Of a stretch of DNA of 21,846 nucleotides, positions 4,748 to 12,363 are shown one piece after another. The stretch's first letter is position 1, and every line of letters starts with the position of its first letter. Under the pieces are notes generated by a model. That model saw only the letters and a program-made list of their open reading frames with translations, did not search any database and was not told where the DNA came from. Origin of the DNA: a virus; IMG/VR virus record IMGVR_UViG_3300027963_003106, positions 1 to 21,846 of that record; one strand, given 5' to 3'. A program made the position numbers and the translations under genes.

Positions 4748-5397
4748 TCTAGTAATTTTTCTACTAAGTCGGCATGGGCAATTGCCCCAGGGTGACTTTT
4801 ATCTGGGAAAAGTATACTGTTACTTTTTAAATCTTGCAATCGTAATTCGTTATCGATAAATTTAAATTCTAACTCAGGATCGTTGATATCAAATTCCATT
4901 GGTTCTTGATTGAGTATCATTGAGCTCCAACTTTTAATAACAAACTCTGGATTGATATATTCTTTATAACATGGGTGCAAGTCTGAATTAGCGCCAATAA
5001 TGGCCATTTTTGATTTAAATTTTTTAAAGAACCTTTGATAACGACTATAAGTTAATTGTGCAATATCTTTTATTAAAGTTTTACTTGGTAAAACAGATCT
5101 GTCATCTCTAATAAATTCAGTCTGAAACCAGATAACCCAATCAATTTTTATGTCAAGGTCCTCAAGTTGTATTCTAGTATCGATTGCTGGAAATGCCGGA
5201 TGTCTAATTTTTTTTCCAGCAAGATATAATATTGCCCTGTCAAGAGACTGTAAATTACTAGCCCCGTTTGCGGCACAATTAATAACGTTATGTCCTTTGG
5301 CTTTTAATAGATACTCGGTATGAGTTTCTGGCGGATCTCCTAGCAATTCATCATAGTTAGGAACCCCCCAACTACAACCAAGTATTAAAAAATTCAT
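4714..5397 (-). CDS. SGNH/GDSL hydrolase-like protein (paralogue 2)
   Basis: A 227-aa protein with a fairly complete SGNH signature. Block I is MNFLILGCSWG with nucleophile S9. NGASN (44-48) supplies the second-block Asn/Gly region, GANSD (135-139) is a possible third block, and FPDKSHPG (198-204) gives the catalytic D199 and H202. Predicted to be an esterase or O-acyltransferase acting on an acyl group, perhaps acetyl on a polysaccharide. The ATG overlaps the TGA of the 95-aa gene upstream (ATGA), and its own end overlaps the 123-aa gene. It belongs with the paralogues at 1489-2202 and 7407-9543. The central region is AT-rich compared with the others. The substrate is unknown. Confidence 0.78.
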   Translation of the reverse strand: MNFLILGCSWGVPNYDELLGDPPETHTEYLLKAKGHNVINCAANGASNLQSLDRAILYLAGKKIRHPAFPAIDTRIQLEDLDIKIDWVIWFQTEFIRDDRSVLPSKTLIKDIAQLTYSRYQRFFKKFKSKMAIIGANSDLHPCYKEYINPEFVIKSWSSMILNQEPMEFDINDPELEFKFIDNELRLQDLKSNSILFPDKSHPGAIAHADLVEKLLECVTKENLQKI

Positions 5398-5681
5398 GGA
5401 TAAATCTGATTGCCTGCGGTTAATAAGACCACTGTGAACTTTTCAGTTTTAAATTGTGTGTTAAGTTTTCGAGCCAAGTTTTTGGCATGACCGGGATTGC
5501 TGAATGAAACCTTTTTGTATTTTGGACCTGGATACTGAACCAACATGTTTGACGTTTTTAAATTGATAGGTTTAGCATCATAAAATACTGCCCACACGCC
5601 TTCTGACGCCAAAACCTGTTCACTCTTATAGGTAGCCTTGTTTGTGTGCTCGATTAATACATTGGGCTTTGGGCGACTCAT
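5394..5681 (-). CDS. Conserved phage protein, unknown function
   Basis: A 95-aa basic protein beginning MSRPKPNVLIEHTNK. It has a WAVFYDAKPINL strand, a PGPKYKKVSFSNPGHAKNLA block and a C-terminal strand FTVVLLTAG. It strongly resembles a small family that I recall in T4-like aquatic phages; no function is known to me. The ribosome site is AGGAG, 11 bases before ATG 5681. A GATAAATA, one base from the late consensus, lies upstream (5702-5709), so late expression is possible. Its stop overlaps the ATG of SGNH paralogue 2. Confidence 0.8.
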   Translation of the reverse strand: MSRPKPNVLIEHTNKATYKSEQVLASEGVWAVFYDAKPINLKTSNMLVQYPGPKYKKVSFSNPGHAKNLARKLNTQFKTEKFTVVLLTAGNQIYP

Positions 5682-5701
5682 ATCATTAAACTCCTATATT
5701 T

Positions 5702-5709
5702 TATTTATC
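5702..5709 (-). promoter_or_regulatory. Late-promoter-like motif GATAAATA
   Basis: GATAAATA on the minus strand, 21 bases before ATG 5681 and 12 bases before the AGGAG site. It differs from TATAAATA at one base, and its placement matches that of the exact motif at 3273-3280. Confidence 0.45.
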
Positions 5710-5726
5710 TAGAAATATAAGTAGTT

Positions 5727-5942
5727 TTAGAATGTTCCGCCGTCCATTTTTACCGTAATTGTTTCTGTATCTTTTTGTAGGGTTGCGACTGTATGTTCAC
5801 GTAAAGCCTGAAGTTCTAGTAGTAGTCGAGAGATATCAGCGTGTAGATCCTGTGCATCTTTAAGGCTCATAATAAAATCTCGAGCGCCACGAGCTTGCTG
5901 ACCTTGAACTCGCTCAATGAACTTACTTAGATGAATTGTCAT
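5727..5942 (-). CDS. Small helical conserved phage protein
   Basis: A 71-aa protein that is largely helical: KFIERVQGQQARGARDFIM, then SLKDAQDLHADISRLLLELQ with heptad spacing, suggesting a coiled coil, and a short C-terminal tail ITVKMDGGTF. The start is ATG 5942. A longer frame to 5996 exists but would lie inside the upstream gene, whose end this start overlaps by 20 nt. The FIERVQ...DFIMSLKDAQDLHADI pattern recalls a small protein widespread in T4-like cyanophages and pelagiphages. No function is assigned. Confidence 0.78.
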   Translation of the reverse strand: MTIHLSKFIERVQGQQARGARDFIMSLKDAQDLHADISRLLLELQALREHTVATLQKDTETITVKMDGGTF

Positions 5943-6381
5943 GAGCGTCTTGTTCTGAATAATATGGGCCCTGGTATGGATATCTTTGCAACACAATTAA
6001 TTTTGGTGCCAATACTGTGCGCCAATGGCGACCTTTACGAACATTATACCAACCAGCACTAAACCAACTTTTACTTTTGTTTGTCTTAGTGTATACAGGT
6101 AATTGTTGAGAGACGTCCCACATAGGATTGTATACTCGGCCCGCCACCGGATATCCATGCACATGATCCACTGTTGTTTTTGGTTTAGTAATGGTCACTG
6201 CCGGTTCAAATTTAATGTTGGCAGTTCGGGCCGCTATCTTTATGGTTTTGTATTGAGCAATTTGATTATTGATCTTTACTTGGTAACCACCAGCGCAGGC
6301 TTCGATGTTTCCGACCTTTTGATTATTTTCTTGTAAGATCCAAAATTGTTTATCTACTACAGGTTTAGCTATCAATGTCAT
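5923..6381 (-). CDS. Conserved phage protein, unknown function
   Basis: A 152-aa protein. The first 50 residues form beta strands (DKQFWILQENNQKVGNIEA, GGYQVKINN). A conserved-looking centre follows (DHVHGYPVAGRVYNPMWDV, about residues 73-91), then an aromatic basic stretch (SKSWFSAGWYNVRKGRHWR). The His/Trp-rich centre suggests binding, but no known catalytic motif is present. It resembles a family I recall in large aquatic phages. AAGGAG lies eight bases before ATG 6381. The start overlaps the end of the exonuclease gene by 17 nt and its end overlaps the 71-aa gene, so it belongs to the exonuclease operon. Confidence 0.8.
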   Translation of the reverse strand: MTLIAKPVVDKQFWILQENNQKVGNIEACAGGYQVKINNQIAQYKTIKIAARTANIKFEPAVTITKPKTTVDHVHGYPVAGRVYNPMWDVSQQLPVYTKTNKSKSWFSAGWYNVRKGRHWRTVLAPKLIVLQRYPYQGPYYSEQDAHDNSSK

Positions 6382-7375
6382 TTAAAACTCCTTTATATGT
6401 TTCGTTCATCCACCGGCCGAAACTGTCCGCACTTTCACTGCACTTGTTCAATTCGTATTTGCCACAAAACTGCATGAATCGCACACCTACTTGACCAATG
6501 TCTTTGTGACTGATCTGCTCACGTATGGCAGCATCTACAGTATCCTTGATTGCTTGAGGTTGTGCTGTTAGATCGATCAGTTCTCGATTGCGTTCATAAT
6601 CATCTAACACTCGATGTTCTACGCCATCCGGATCTGACCAGCGTTGCAGCATCATGTTGTTCCAATTATATCCTCGAGTCTTGCGATCTTCAAACGCCTC
6701 TTGGAGACCAACTTTATTTTTTGTTCCTTTAGTTCGAACACCTGGATAAGCCGAAAACACATTGTCTGAGCTGTCTCCTCGCATACACTTTTCAAAAAGT
6801 AACCACTCCGGATCGGGTATTGTTTTGGCTTCTTTGGTTTTTTTATCAATAACCAGTTTACCTTTAGCATCAAAAATTCCTTCTATGGTAATTAGTTCGT
6901 CTGTGATACCGTTGTATTGCGTGACATTGGGTGCTATTAATTGAACAAAGTCGGTATCGCTACTGATAACAATGTGTTCATCTTGTGGGTGTAGTGCAAT
7001 CCAGCGAGCTATGATATCGTCGCCTTCAGCGGTTGGACAACGTAATACACTACAGTTGGTCCTTTCACTCAAGTATTTAGTCAGATTATCATATGTTTCC
7101 CAAAACATCTTGTCTTCATCTGCTTGGGCTTCTGTAAGCGCCGCACGGGCTACAGCACGGTTGTTTTTATAGGGTTTGTAGTAGTCCTTGCGCCAACTGC
7201 GCCCCTCCAGTGCAAACACCACATGATCGGCTTCAAAGCGTCGAGCCACTTTGTTAGCACTCATTAGGGTCACATGGAGGGCAAATCCAATTTTTTCCCA
7301 CGTGTCAGCGGCACGAAAAGCACCGTGTCTAGCACGAAAGAACATATTAGCCGTGTCAATAAGAACATATTTCAT
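6365..7375 (-). CDS. 5'-3' exonuclease / flap endonuclease (T4 RNase H-like)
   Basis: A 336-aa enzyme of the FEN-1/T4 RNase H/PolA 5'-nuclease family, expected to remove RNA primers and 5' flaps in phage replication. Visible metal-binding acidic motifs are D7 in LIDTANMFF, an LEGRSWRKDYYKPYK arch region (about 56-70), EGDD at 117-120, SSDTD at 138-142 and GDSSDN at 200-205 followed by PGV, the start of the helix-hairpin-helix. All catalytic acids appear intact. The start is ATG 7375, which lies exactly seven bases after the -10 box of a near-consensus promoter and has no Shine-Dalgarno site, so the mRNA is probably leaderless. It heads the operon continuing to 4376. Confidence 0.92.
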   Translation of the reverse strand: MKYVLIDTANMFFRARHGAFRAADTWEKIGFALHVTLMSANKVARRFEADHVVFALEGRSWRKDYYKPYKNNRAVARAALTEAQADEDKMFWETYDNLTKYLSERTNCSVLRCPTAEGDDIIARWIALHPQDEHIVISSDTDFVQLIAPNVTQYNGITDELITIEGIFDAKGKLVIDKKTKEAKTIPDPEWLLFEKCMRGDSSDNVFSAYPGVRTKGTKNKVGLQEAFEDRKTRGYNWNNMMLQRWSDPDGVEHRVLDDYERNRELIDLTAQPQAIKDTVDAAIREQISHKDIGQVGVRFMQFCGKYELNKCSESADSFGRWMNETYKGVLNDIDS

Positions 7376-7381
7376 ACTACT

Positions 7382-7410
7382 AGTATAGCAGAAAATTAAC
7401 TAATGGTCAA
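7382..7410 (-). promoter_or_regulatory. Sigma70-type promoter giving a leaderless exonuclease mRNA
   Basis: TTGACC (7410-7405), 17-nt spacer, TATACT (7387-7382) on the minus strand. The predicted start coincides with the A of ATG 7375. The -35 overlaps the TGA of the SGNH gene upstream. Confidence 0.8.
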
Positions 7411-8195
7411 CCAAATACGGTTTGTAAATGTGGTATCAATATCTTTTTGGTCCATCTTATATGTCCGTAATGGCCAGGATGGAAATTGTCAGAATCTAAC
7501 AGATTATATCTGACAGAAAAATGATACGGGTCATCAATTTTGGTTATCATCAAATTTAATTTTTCTTGTGCTGATTTTGGTAAATGTTTTCTTATATCGA
7601 AAGAATAAGTTCCGCCTACTTCTCCACAAACAGGCTCTTTGAGATTTATGAAATTTAAAAATATAAACTTATAATTTAAAGATTTTAGATATTCATATGT
7701 TTTTGTAATATAAAGATAATTTTCAATGGCTCTTGATTCATTGCTTTTTGCCATTGATAACTTTTTCAATTCATCCGCGATGCCATTTCTATTGGATTCT
7801 GGTAGAAGATCGCCTGCATTACGAATTGACGACATTACATTTTTGCTATAGTAAAATGGAGTTGAATAGTTGTTTATATTTTCTTTAGGAAATATGTAAT
7901 CATCTCTATCATGTCCACTCCACATCACTATTACCAAACTGTCTGATGGATCCGGTTGATCCATTTCTAACGCCCAAATTAAGGAATTTGATATGTGGCT
8001 GTTACCTGCACCGGGCAGAGAACAATCCAATACTTGCTCAAACCCTCCAAGGTCTCTAAGGAAGTAAGGCCAAGCAAGTGCTGTATTATCATGGCCGTTA
8101 TAAGTGAAGCTACATCCACTAACAATCAAATTCTTAATACCAAAATCATGAATAATACTAAGATGTCTTTTAATATCTCGAGTTTTAAATATCAT
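7407..8195 (-). CDS. SGNH/GDSL hydrolase-like protein (paralogue 3)
   Basis: A 262-aa protein. After a 20-residue lead-in, block I reads LIVSGCSFTY with nucleophile S29, then PGAGN with N65, the strand VIVMWSGHDRDDY (88-100) and a C-terminal DNFHPGHYGH that supplies the Asp-His pair. The strand followed by W, then R and D, aligns with the WSTWEREEW of the next two paralogues. Predicted esterase or acyltransferase; substrate unknown. It is last in the 14785-7407 operon, its ATG overlaps the TGA of paralogue 4, and its own stop overlaps the exonuclease promoter. Base composition is more AT-rich than its tandem neighbours, suggesting a separate history. Confidence 0.75.
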   Translation of the reverse strand: MIFKTRDIKRHLSIIHDFGIKNLIVSGCSFTYNGHDNTALAWPYFLRDLGGFEQVLDCSLPGAGNSHISNSLIWALEMDQPDPSDSLVIVMWSGHDRDDYIFPKENINNYSTPFYYSKNVMSSIRNAGDLLPESNRNGIADELKKLSMAKSNESRAIENYLYITKTYEYLKSLNYKFIFLNFINLKEPVCGEVGGTYSFDIRKHLPKSAQEKLNLMITKIDDPYHFSVRYNLLDSDNFHPGHYGHIRWTKKILIPHLQTVFG

Positions 8196-8896
8196 ATAAA
8201 CTTATTTGACATTAGATATTTAAGTAAGTATTTAAACCACCAAGCGTGTCCATCTCGCCCATAATGGTATGAATCTGGCATAACTGTGTCGATTCCTGCC
8301 GCTTGCAATTGAGCATGATATGTGCTGGCTGGATCGTACGGTCCGATGTAATTTAATCCCCAATCTCGTTGATCCCCAATTGAATCAAAATCATTATTAC
8401 CATTAAAGAACACATGAGGAATATTTTGAGCTAGAAGTTCTTGATGAAATGTCCAAATAGTGTCATGTGCTTCTTGTGCTTTTTGGCGCCAATCAAGCTC
8501 GATAACATAATTGCGATATCGCTCAGCGGCTTCGGGCGGAACTTGGTCAATGCCACTGCCGTTGACTTGATAGGTGACGCCGTTGTATTCCCATTCTTCA
8601 CGTTCCCAGGTGCTCCATTGAATAATGACTAAAATATTTTGTAAGTTATTTTTTTGTTCTGCAAGCCAAGCACGGGTAGTTCTCAGTATTCTAGCATTTG
8701 AACTAGCACTTTCAGCTTCGCATTGAAACCCAGCGTTAAGAGCAAGACTTAACAGTTTACCCCAGGTAACTTGAAGATTTTCTGGATGCGGCAGCCGTCC
8801 TAGGTAATATAATTTAGGGTCGTCTTCGGCAAATGCATGAGCATTTACTGCTTCGGCGCCAGCAGTGTGGCTGTCACCATTGACATACAAAATCAT
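8192..8896 (-). CDS. SGNH/GDSL hydrolase-like protein (paralogue 4)
   Basis: A 234-aa protein. Block I is YVNGDSHTAG with nucleophile S9, a true GDS motif. It continues with ASSN for the second block, the strand VIIQWSTWEREEW, then NIPHVFFNGNNDFDSI, PYDP and a C-terminal DSYHYGRDGHAWW with the Asp-x-x-His pair. It is clearly homologous to paralogue 5 along its length: shared W-S/T-x-x-EREEW, PH-x-F, N-x-FD-x-I, PYDP and HYG. Predicted esterase or O-acyltransferase of the SGNH superfamily; cytoplasmic, with no signal peptide. ATGA overlaps link it to genes on both sides. Confidence 0.8.
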   Translation of the reverse strand: MILYVNGDSHTAGAEAVNAHAFAEDDPKLYYLGRLPHPENLQVTWGKLLSLALNAGFQCEAESASSNARILRTTRAWLAEQKNNLQNILVIIQWSTWEREEWEYNGVTYQVNGSGIDQVPPEAAERYRNYVIELDWRQKAQEAHDTIWTFHQELLAQNIPHVFFNGNNDFDSIGDQRDWGLNYIGPYDPASTYHAQLQAAGIDTVMPDSYHYGRDGHAWWFKYLLKYLMSNKFI

Positions 8897-9543
8897 AGAA
8901 CAAATTTTCGGGCATGGAGACTTAATTCAGTGCCCCAGGCTGCTTGAGCGGCAGCACCATAGTGAAATGGGTCACCTTCGTTTGCTAATATATTGTTTGA
9001 TTCAAAATATTTGGCCATGCATCCGTTGGGATCGTAAGGTTTATAAAAACTTCCGTGCCAGTCTTGATGATCAGTAATGGTGTCAAAGTTGTTATAGGTA
9101 GTCCAGAACAGGTGTGGTACGCCACGCTCGCGCAACTTTAAATGCATGGCATGTATTCTGTCGTGCCAGAACTGTGTCATTCGACGATAGTAGTCGCCGG
9201 TCAGCGTAGTTTTCCATTCGTTAAATCTAGCCTTCATTGGCTCTGGCATGCCAAAGTCTGGACCACCACACACACTGATGTTGTTGTATAACCAAGGCCA
9301 TTCTTCCCGTTCAAAACTGGTCCAACCAATGAATAACAGTGTGTTGGGTTCCCATCGTTCATCAGCTAAAAAATAATCTATATGATTTTCAATCCAGTAG
9401 TTGCTGGCACCATTTTTAGCCCAACAACTGAATGATTCAGCAAACTGCCGACTGAATACTACAATCATGTTGTCAATGTCCACTGGTTGCTCTGACTCAG
9501 TGCATGCCGGATATAAGTTACTGTCGCCGATGGCTAGGATCAT
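8893..9543 (-). CDS. SGNH/GDSL hydrolase-like protein (paralogue 5)
   Basis: A 216-aa protein starting directly with block I, MILAIGDSNL (nucleophile S8). The second block is NGASN, followed by LLFIGWTSFEREEW, GVPHLFWTTYNNFDTI, a KPYDP segment and DPFHYG near the C-terminus. It is the closest relative of paralogue 4 and the pair probably arose by duplication. The EREEW motif after the central strand is not part of the standard SGNH blocks and looks specific to this subgroup. The stop overlaps the next ATG, and the start overlaps the 130-aa gene. The substrate is unknown; nearby sugar genes make a glycan acyl group a reasonable guess. Confidence 0.8.
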   Translation of the reverse strand: MILAIGDSNLYPACTESEQPVDIDNMIVVFSRQFAESFSCWAKNGASNYWIENHIDYFLADERWEPNTLLFIGWTSFEREEWPWLYNNISVCGGPDFGMPEPMKARFNEWKTTLTGDYYRRMTQFWHDRIHAMHLKLRERGVPHLFWTTYNNFDTITDHQDWHGSFYKPYDPNGCMAKYFESNNILANEGDPFHYGAAAQAAWGTELSLHARKFVL

Positions 9544-9932
9544 GATACTTCCGATCTTCCGTCACCGATATTACGCGACTTAACTACCCGATCACGTTCT
9601 GGGTCCATGGCTCGGTATTGTTCGTATGTTTCTAACACAATATTGCGACATACCGCAGTGAACCAACGATCTACAATGTCACTGTCAGAGTCCTTGGGAT
9701 TCATTTGATAGCCAGCACGAACAAGATTGGCCACAAACTTATCGTTCCAGTCCAGTTCAAAAGCACCATTTTGCATATTCTCAGGATCAACCTCCATGCT
9801 GAGAATAGTCACATAAGGTTCGCCCTTTTCTGTGGCCAACTCCTTGGCAGTTTTTTCCGCCTTCTTGGGCCTGGCCTCAGGTTTAGGCGTAACTGCATCT
9901 GGCTTCTTTTTAAAGCGATCGAATAATCCCAT
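9540..9932 (-). CDS. Conserved phage protein with charged N-terminus
   Basis: A 130-aa protein. The N-terminal 38 residues are Lys/Pro/Ala-rich and probably disordered (MGLFDRFKKKPD, PKPEARPKKAEKTAKE). A compact domain follows: GEPYVTILSMEVDPENMQNG, then FELDWNDKFVANLVRAGY and IVDRWFTAVCRNIVLETYEQ. The domain resembles an uncharacterised protein I recall in many T4-like phages. No enzyme motif is seen. AAGGA lies six bases before ATG 9932. It sits 8 nt after the dehydrogenase gene and its stop overlaps SGNH paralogue 5. Confidence 0.82.
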   Translation of the reverse strand: MGLFDRFKKKPDAVTPKPEARPKKAEKTAKELATEKGEPYVTILSMEVDPENMQNGAFELDWNDKFVANLVRAGYQMNPKDSDSDIVDRWFTAVCRNIVLETYEQYRAMDPERDRVVKSRNIGDGRSEVS

Positions 9933-9940
9933 TGGATTCC

Positions 9941-11179
9941 TTAGGTTCTAGTATTTCCGTAGTGTAACACAGCAATGCCTGGCATGTCAAATGGCAACTT
10001 GCGCCATGGATCGACTATGACACTGCCTGGCTGTATTTCACAATAGGGTTGTGTATCGGGTGTGTTACCGGTGTATTCGTATGTGATTTTTCTATTGTGT
10101 GCCCATAAAAATACCGCAGGTCCATCAATGGTATCTAAACAATGAGTGCGATCATCGGCCAATGGATCGACGTAGACCACAGGCAAGCCAGCTTCGCGAA
10201 TATAGAATCCTACCAAGGTGCTGTAACTACCAATACAGTATTCAACGTCAGGCTTGTAAGCCTTGCCGTGAATTACAATTGGTAAACTAAGTCGTTGCGC
10301 TTGATCAACTAGGAACAGGGCCAAGTTCTTGGCCTGTATTTCTCTGGCATGCATCACTGTGTCAAACAGGTCGTAGCCAATATTGTATTCTTCTGCTAAC
10401 CAACGGAGTGCAATGTTATCACGGGGATGGCAGGCACCAGCATCACCCATGCCTGCCGTCATATATTTAGGACCCATGATTCGCATGGTCGACCTTGCTA
10501 AAGCATTTGTAACCACATCGACGTTAATGTGACCAATCTTCATAGCAAAGTCTTGAATCATGTTTACAAGCCCTACCTTGGCTGAAATAAATGTGTTGTA
10601 GAAAATCTTAATAGCTTCGCACTCGTCCCAGGTGCCAATTTCATAACGTGGATTATTCTGCATGATTGTTTCATACAAGTCTCTTAGTTCACCAGCAACT
10701 CCAGTCAGATTGCCATCTTCGGTACCTAACATAATCATTTCGGGATTGACCATGTCCCACTTGACTGAACCCATGGCAATCAAATAAGGGTTATAAACAA
10801 ACTGATGTTTTTTGTCTAACAAGGGAACAAACTTATTGCGGGTTGTTCCGGGTAATACTGTAGAAATCAGCACTACTTTTTTAGGTGTAGTGGCATATTG
10901 GTTTACCTTGTTGATAGCATCAATAACTGCATCATGCCCAAAGTCCTTGGGAGTCATATGACTTGACGGAACTGATCCATCGTACCCTTCAGCGTGTGGA
11001 GTAGGAACCGCGATAAAAATCCACTCGCTTTCATTTACTACTTCGCTAATGTCGCATACTTTTACACTGTCGCTAACACGTGGATGAATGTCATAGCCAC
11101 GAACTTCGTGCTTTTCAGCAAATACTTCTGCACAGTCCAAGCCCAGCTTGCCGATGCCAATAAATCCTATTTTTTTCAT
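9941..11179 (-). CDS. UDP-glucose 6-dehydrogenase-like nucleotide-sugar dehydrogenase
   Basis: A 412-aa protein of the UDP-glucose/GDP-mannose dehydrogenase family, which oxidises the sugar C6 to a carboxylate using two NAD+. It has an N-terminal Rossmann motif GFIGIGKLG (5-13) and AVPTP (57-61). The central helix is EAIKIFYNTF with K191 and N195, the catalytic cysteine C250 is in GDAGACHPRD, and the second NAD domain opens GKAYKPDVE (305-313). Key residues look intact, and the length is normal. The sequence is divergent from cellular enzymes, so the exact sugar is uncertain. The start is ATG 11179, with AAGGA seven bases upstream; the longer frame to 11206 lacks support. It lies 53 nt after NAD synthetase in the same operon, which may supply its cofactor. 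Confidence 0.85.
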   Translation of the reverse strand: MKKIGFIGIGKLGLDCAEVFAEKHEVRGYDIHPRVSDSVKVCDISEVVNESEWIFIAVPTPHAEGYDGSVPSSHMTPKDFGHDAVIDAINKVNQYATTPKKVVLISTVLPGTTRNKFVPLLDKKHQFVYNPYLIAMGSVKWDMVNPEMIMLGTEDGNLTGVAGELRDLYETIMQNNPRYEIGTWDECEAIKIFYNTFISAKVGLVNMIQDFAMKIGHINVDVVTNALARSTMRIMGPKYMTAGMGDAGACHPRDNIALRWLAEEYNIGYDLFDTVMHAREIQAKNLALFLVDQAQRLSLPIVIHGKAYKPDVEYCIGSYSTLVGFYIREAGLPVVYVDPLADDRTHCLDTIDGPAVFLWAHNRKITYEYTGNTPDTQPYCEIQPGSVIVDPWRKLPFDMPGIAVLHYGNTRT

Positions 11180-11232
11180 GTGAGTCCTTAAAGATAAATG
11201 ATACAATAATTTATCCGTGTTTTCGGCGGTGA

Positions 11233-12003
11233 TTAAGATTTCTTGAACACAGGAATTGGGTTCATTTTGTGTAGGCTACGGGCACGTATCGCTTGATATT
11301 TTTGTAAGCGTTCTAATTCCAGGCTATTTCTCACTAAAATTCCGCCTTCGTCTTGTTGCATAGCCAGCTCTAAATCAGCATAGCTTAGTCCTAATTGATC
11401 TTGATCTGTGCGTCCATCATCCCATAGGCCATCTGTAGGGGCCGCATCGATAATGTCTTGTAGCACTCCTAATTCACGACCCATTTGCCACACTTCTGTT
11501 TTGTAGCAGTCAGCAATAGGACTAATGTCTACACCACCATCGCCGTACTTGGTATAAAATCCTACACCAAAGTCTTCAACTTTATTGCCTGTGCCTACTA
11601 CGATACCGCCGACGCTTTGAGCAATTTGATACAAGGTGACCATACGCAGGCGACTACGACTGTTGGCAAATCCTAATAAATTATTGTAAGTGCTCAGACG
11701 ACGTTCAAACTCATCAAAGGTACTAGTTAAATCAATAATATCATGACGCACATTGTCAAAATTTTGTGCTAACCAAATACCTTGGCGCATACTGAGATCA
11801 TGTAATTCAGGAAGTTGACGTATGGGCATGGTCACAGCAAACGTATTGAGACCAGTCCGAGCACATAGCGCACTGACTACAGCACTGTCAATACCACCAC
11901 TGATACCCACCACTAGAGATTTTATGCCAGCTTGTTGGGCATAGTCTCGAATCCAATCGGTAATACGATCCTGTAAAGGTACTGATGTAGCAGAGTTTGT
12001 CAT
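11233..12003 (-). CDS. nadE: NH3-dependent NAD+ synthetase
   Basis: A 256-aa enzyme that joins ammonia to nicotinate adenine dinucleotide using ATP, the last step of NAD+ synthesis. The ATP-pyrophosphatase P-loop SGGIDS is at 35-40. The hallmark block GTGNKVEDFGVGFYTKYGDG is followed by PIADCYKTEV, then PTDGLWDDGRTDQDQLG. There is no N-terminal glutaminase domain, so it is the ammonia-dependent type, close in length to E. coli NadE. The start is ATG 12003, with AAGGA seven bases upstream; an in-frame ATG at 12057 lies inside the membrane protein gene. It is in one operon with a nucleotide-sugar dehydrogenase. It is likely to support NAD+ levels during infection. Confidence 0.93.
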   Translation of the reverse strand: MTNSATSVPLQDRITDWIRDYAQQAGIKSLVVGISGGIDSAVVSALCARTGLNTFAVTMPIRQLPELHDLSMRQGIWLAQNFDNVRHDIIDLTSTFDEFERRLSTYNNLLGFANSRSRLRMVTLYQIAQSVGGIVVGTGNKVEDFGVGFYTKYGDGGVDISPIADCYKTEVWQMGRELGVLQDIIDAAPTDGLWDDGRTDQDQLGLSYADLELAMQQDEGGILVRNSLELERLQKYQAIRARSLHKMNPIPVFKKS

Positions 12004-12011
12004 AGCATTCC

Positions 12012-12362
12012 TTAAATCCAGTGTTGTGCTAACACCATTAGGCTCAACCAAGCCCACATAGTATTAAATCCTACTAATGTAGGTAATGCTTTTTTACGGC
12101 TAGCCCAAATAAGTGTTACGCTGGTTAATAAGGTTAGATAATACAATTCCCAGATCTGAATACCAAAGATCAAACCCGGAATAATAATAATTGCTTTGGC
12201 CAACCAACTAACAAATTCAACTGTATTGTAACCAGTCCAGTATTCTTTCTTAAACCACATCATGTAGCAGTCACGCATATTACGCCAACCGCTGTGGCTA
12301 TAACTAATAACCATTAATACTAACCATACACCTACTGCTAATAAAATTTGATTTTGTGTCAT
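12012..12362 (-). CDS. Small membrane protein, unknown function
   Basis: A 116-aa protein with about four hydrophobic segments: residues 5-22 (ILLAVGVWLVLMVISYS), 52-70 (AKAIIIIPGLIFGIQIW), 72-88 and 96-114. Trp is abundant. A short basic loop MMWFKKEYW separates the first two. No signal peptidase site is seen, so it should stay in the inner membrane. AAGGAA precedes ATG 12362 by seven bases. It fits 1 nt after the 80-aa gene and 8 nt before nadE. No family was recognised; holin-like function is not supported by size or context. Confidence 0.72.
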   Translation of the reverse strand: MTQNQILLAVGVWLVLMVISYSHSGWRNMRDCYMMWFKKEYWTGYNTVEFVSWLAKAIIIIPGLIFGIQIWELYYLTLLTSVTLIWASRKKALPTLVGFNTMWAWLSLMVLAQHWI

Positions 12363-12363
12363 T

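Noticed and set aside
6652-6873. Minus-strand 73-codon frame within the exonuclease
   Set aside because: Shadow of the exonuclease gene, which shows intact catalytic motifs in its own frame.
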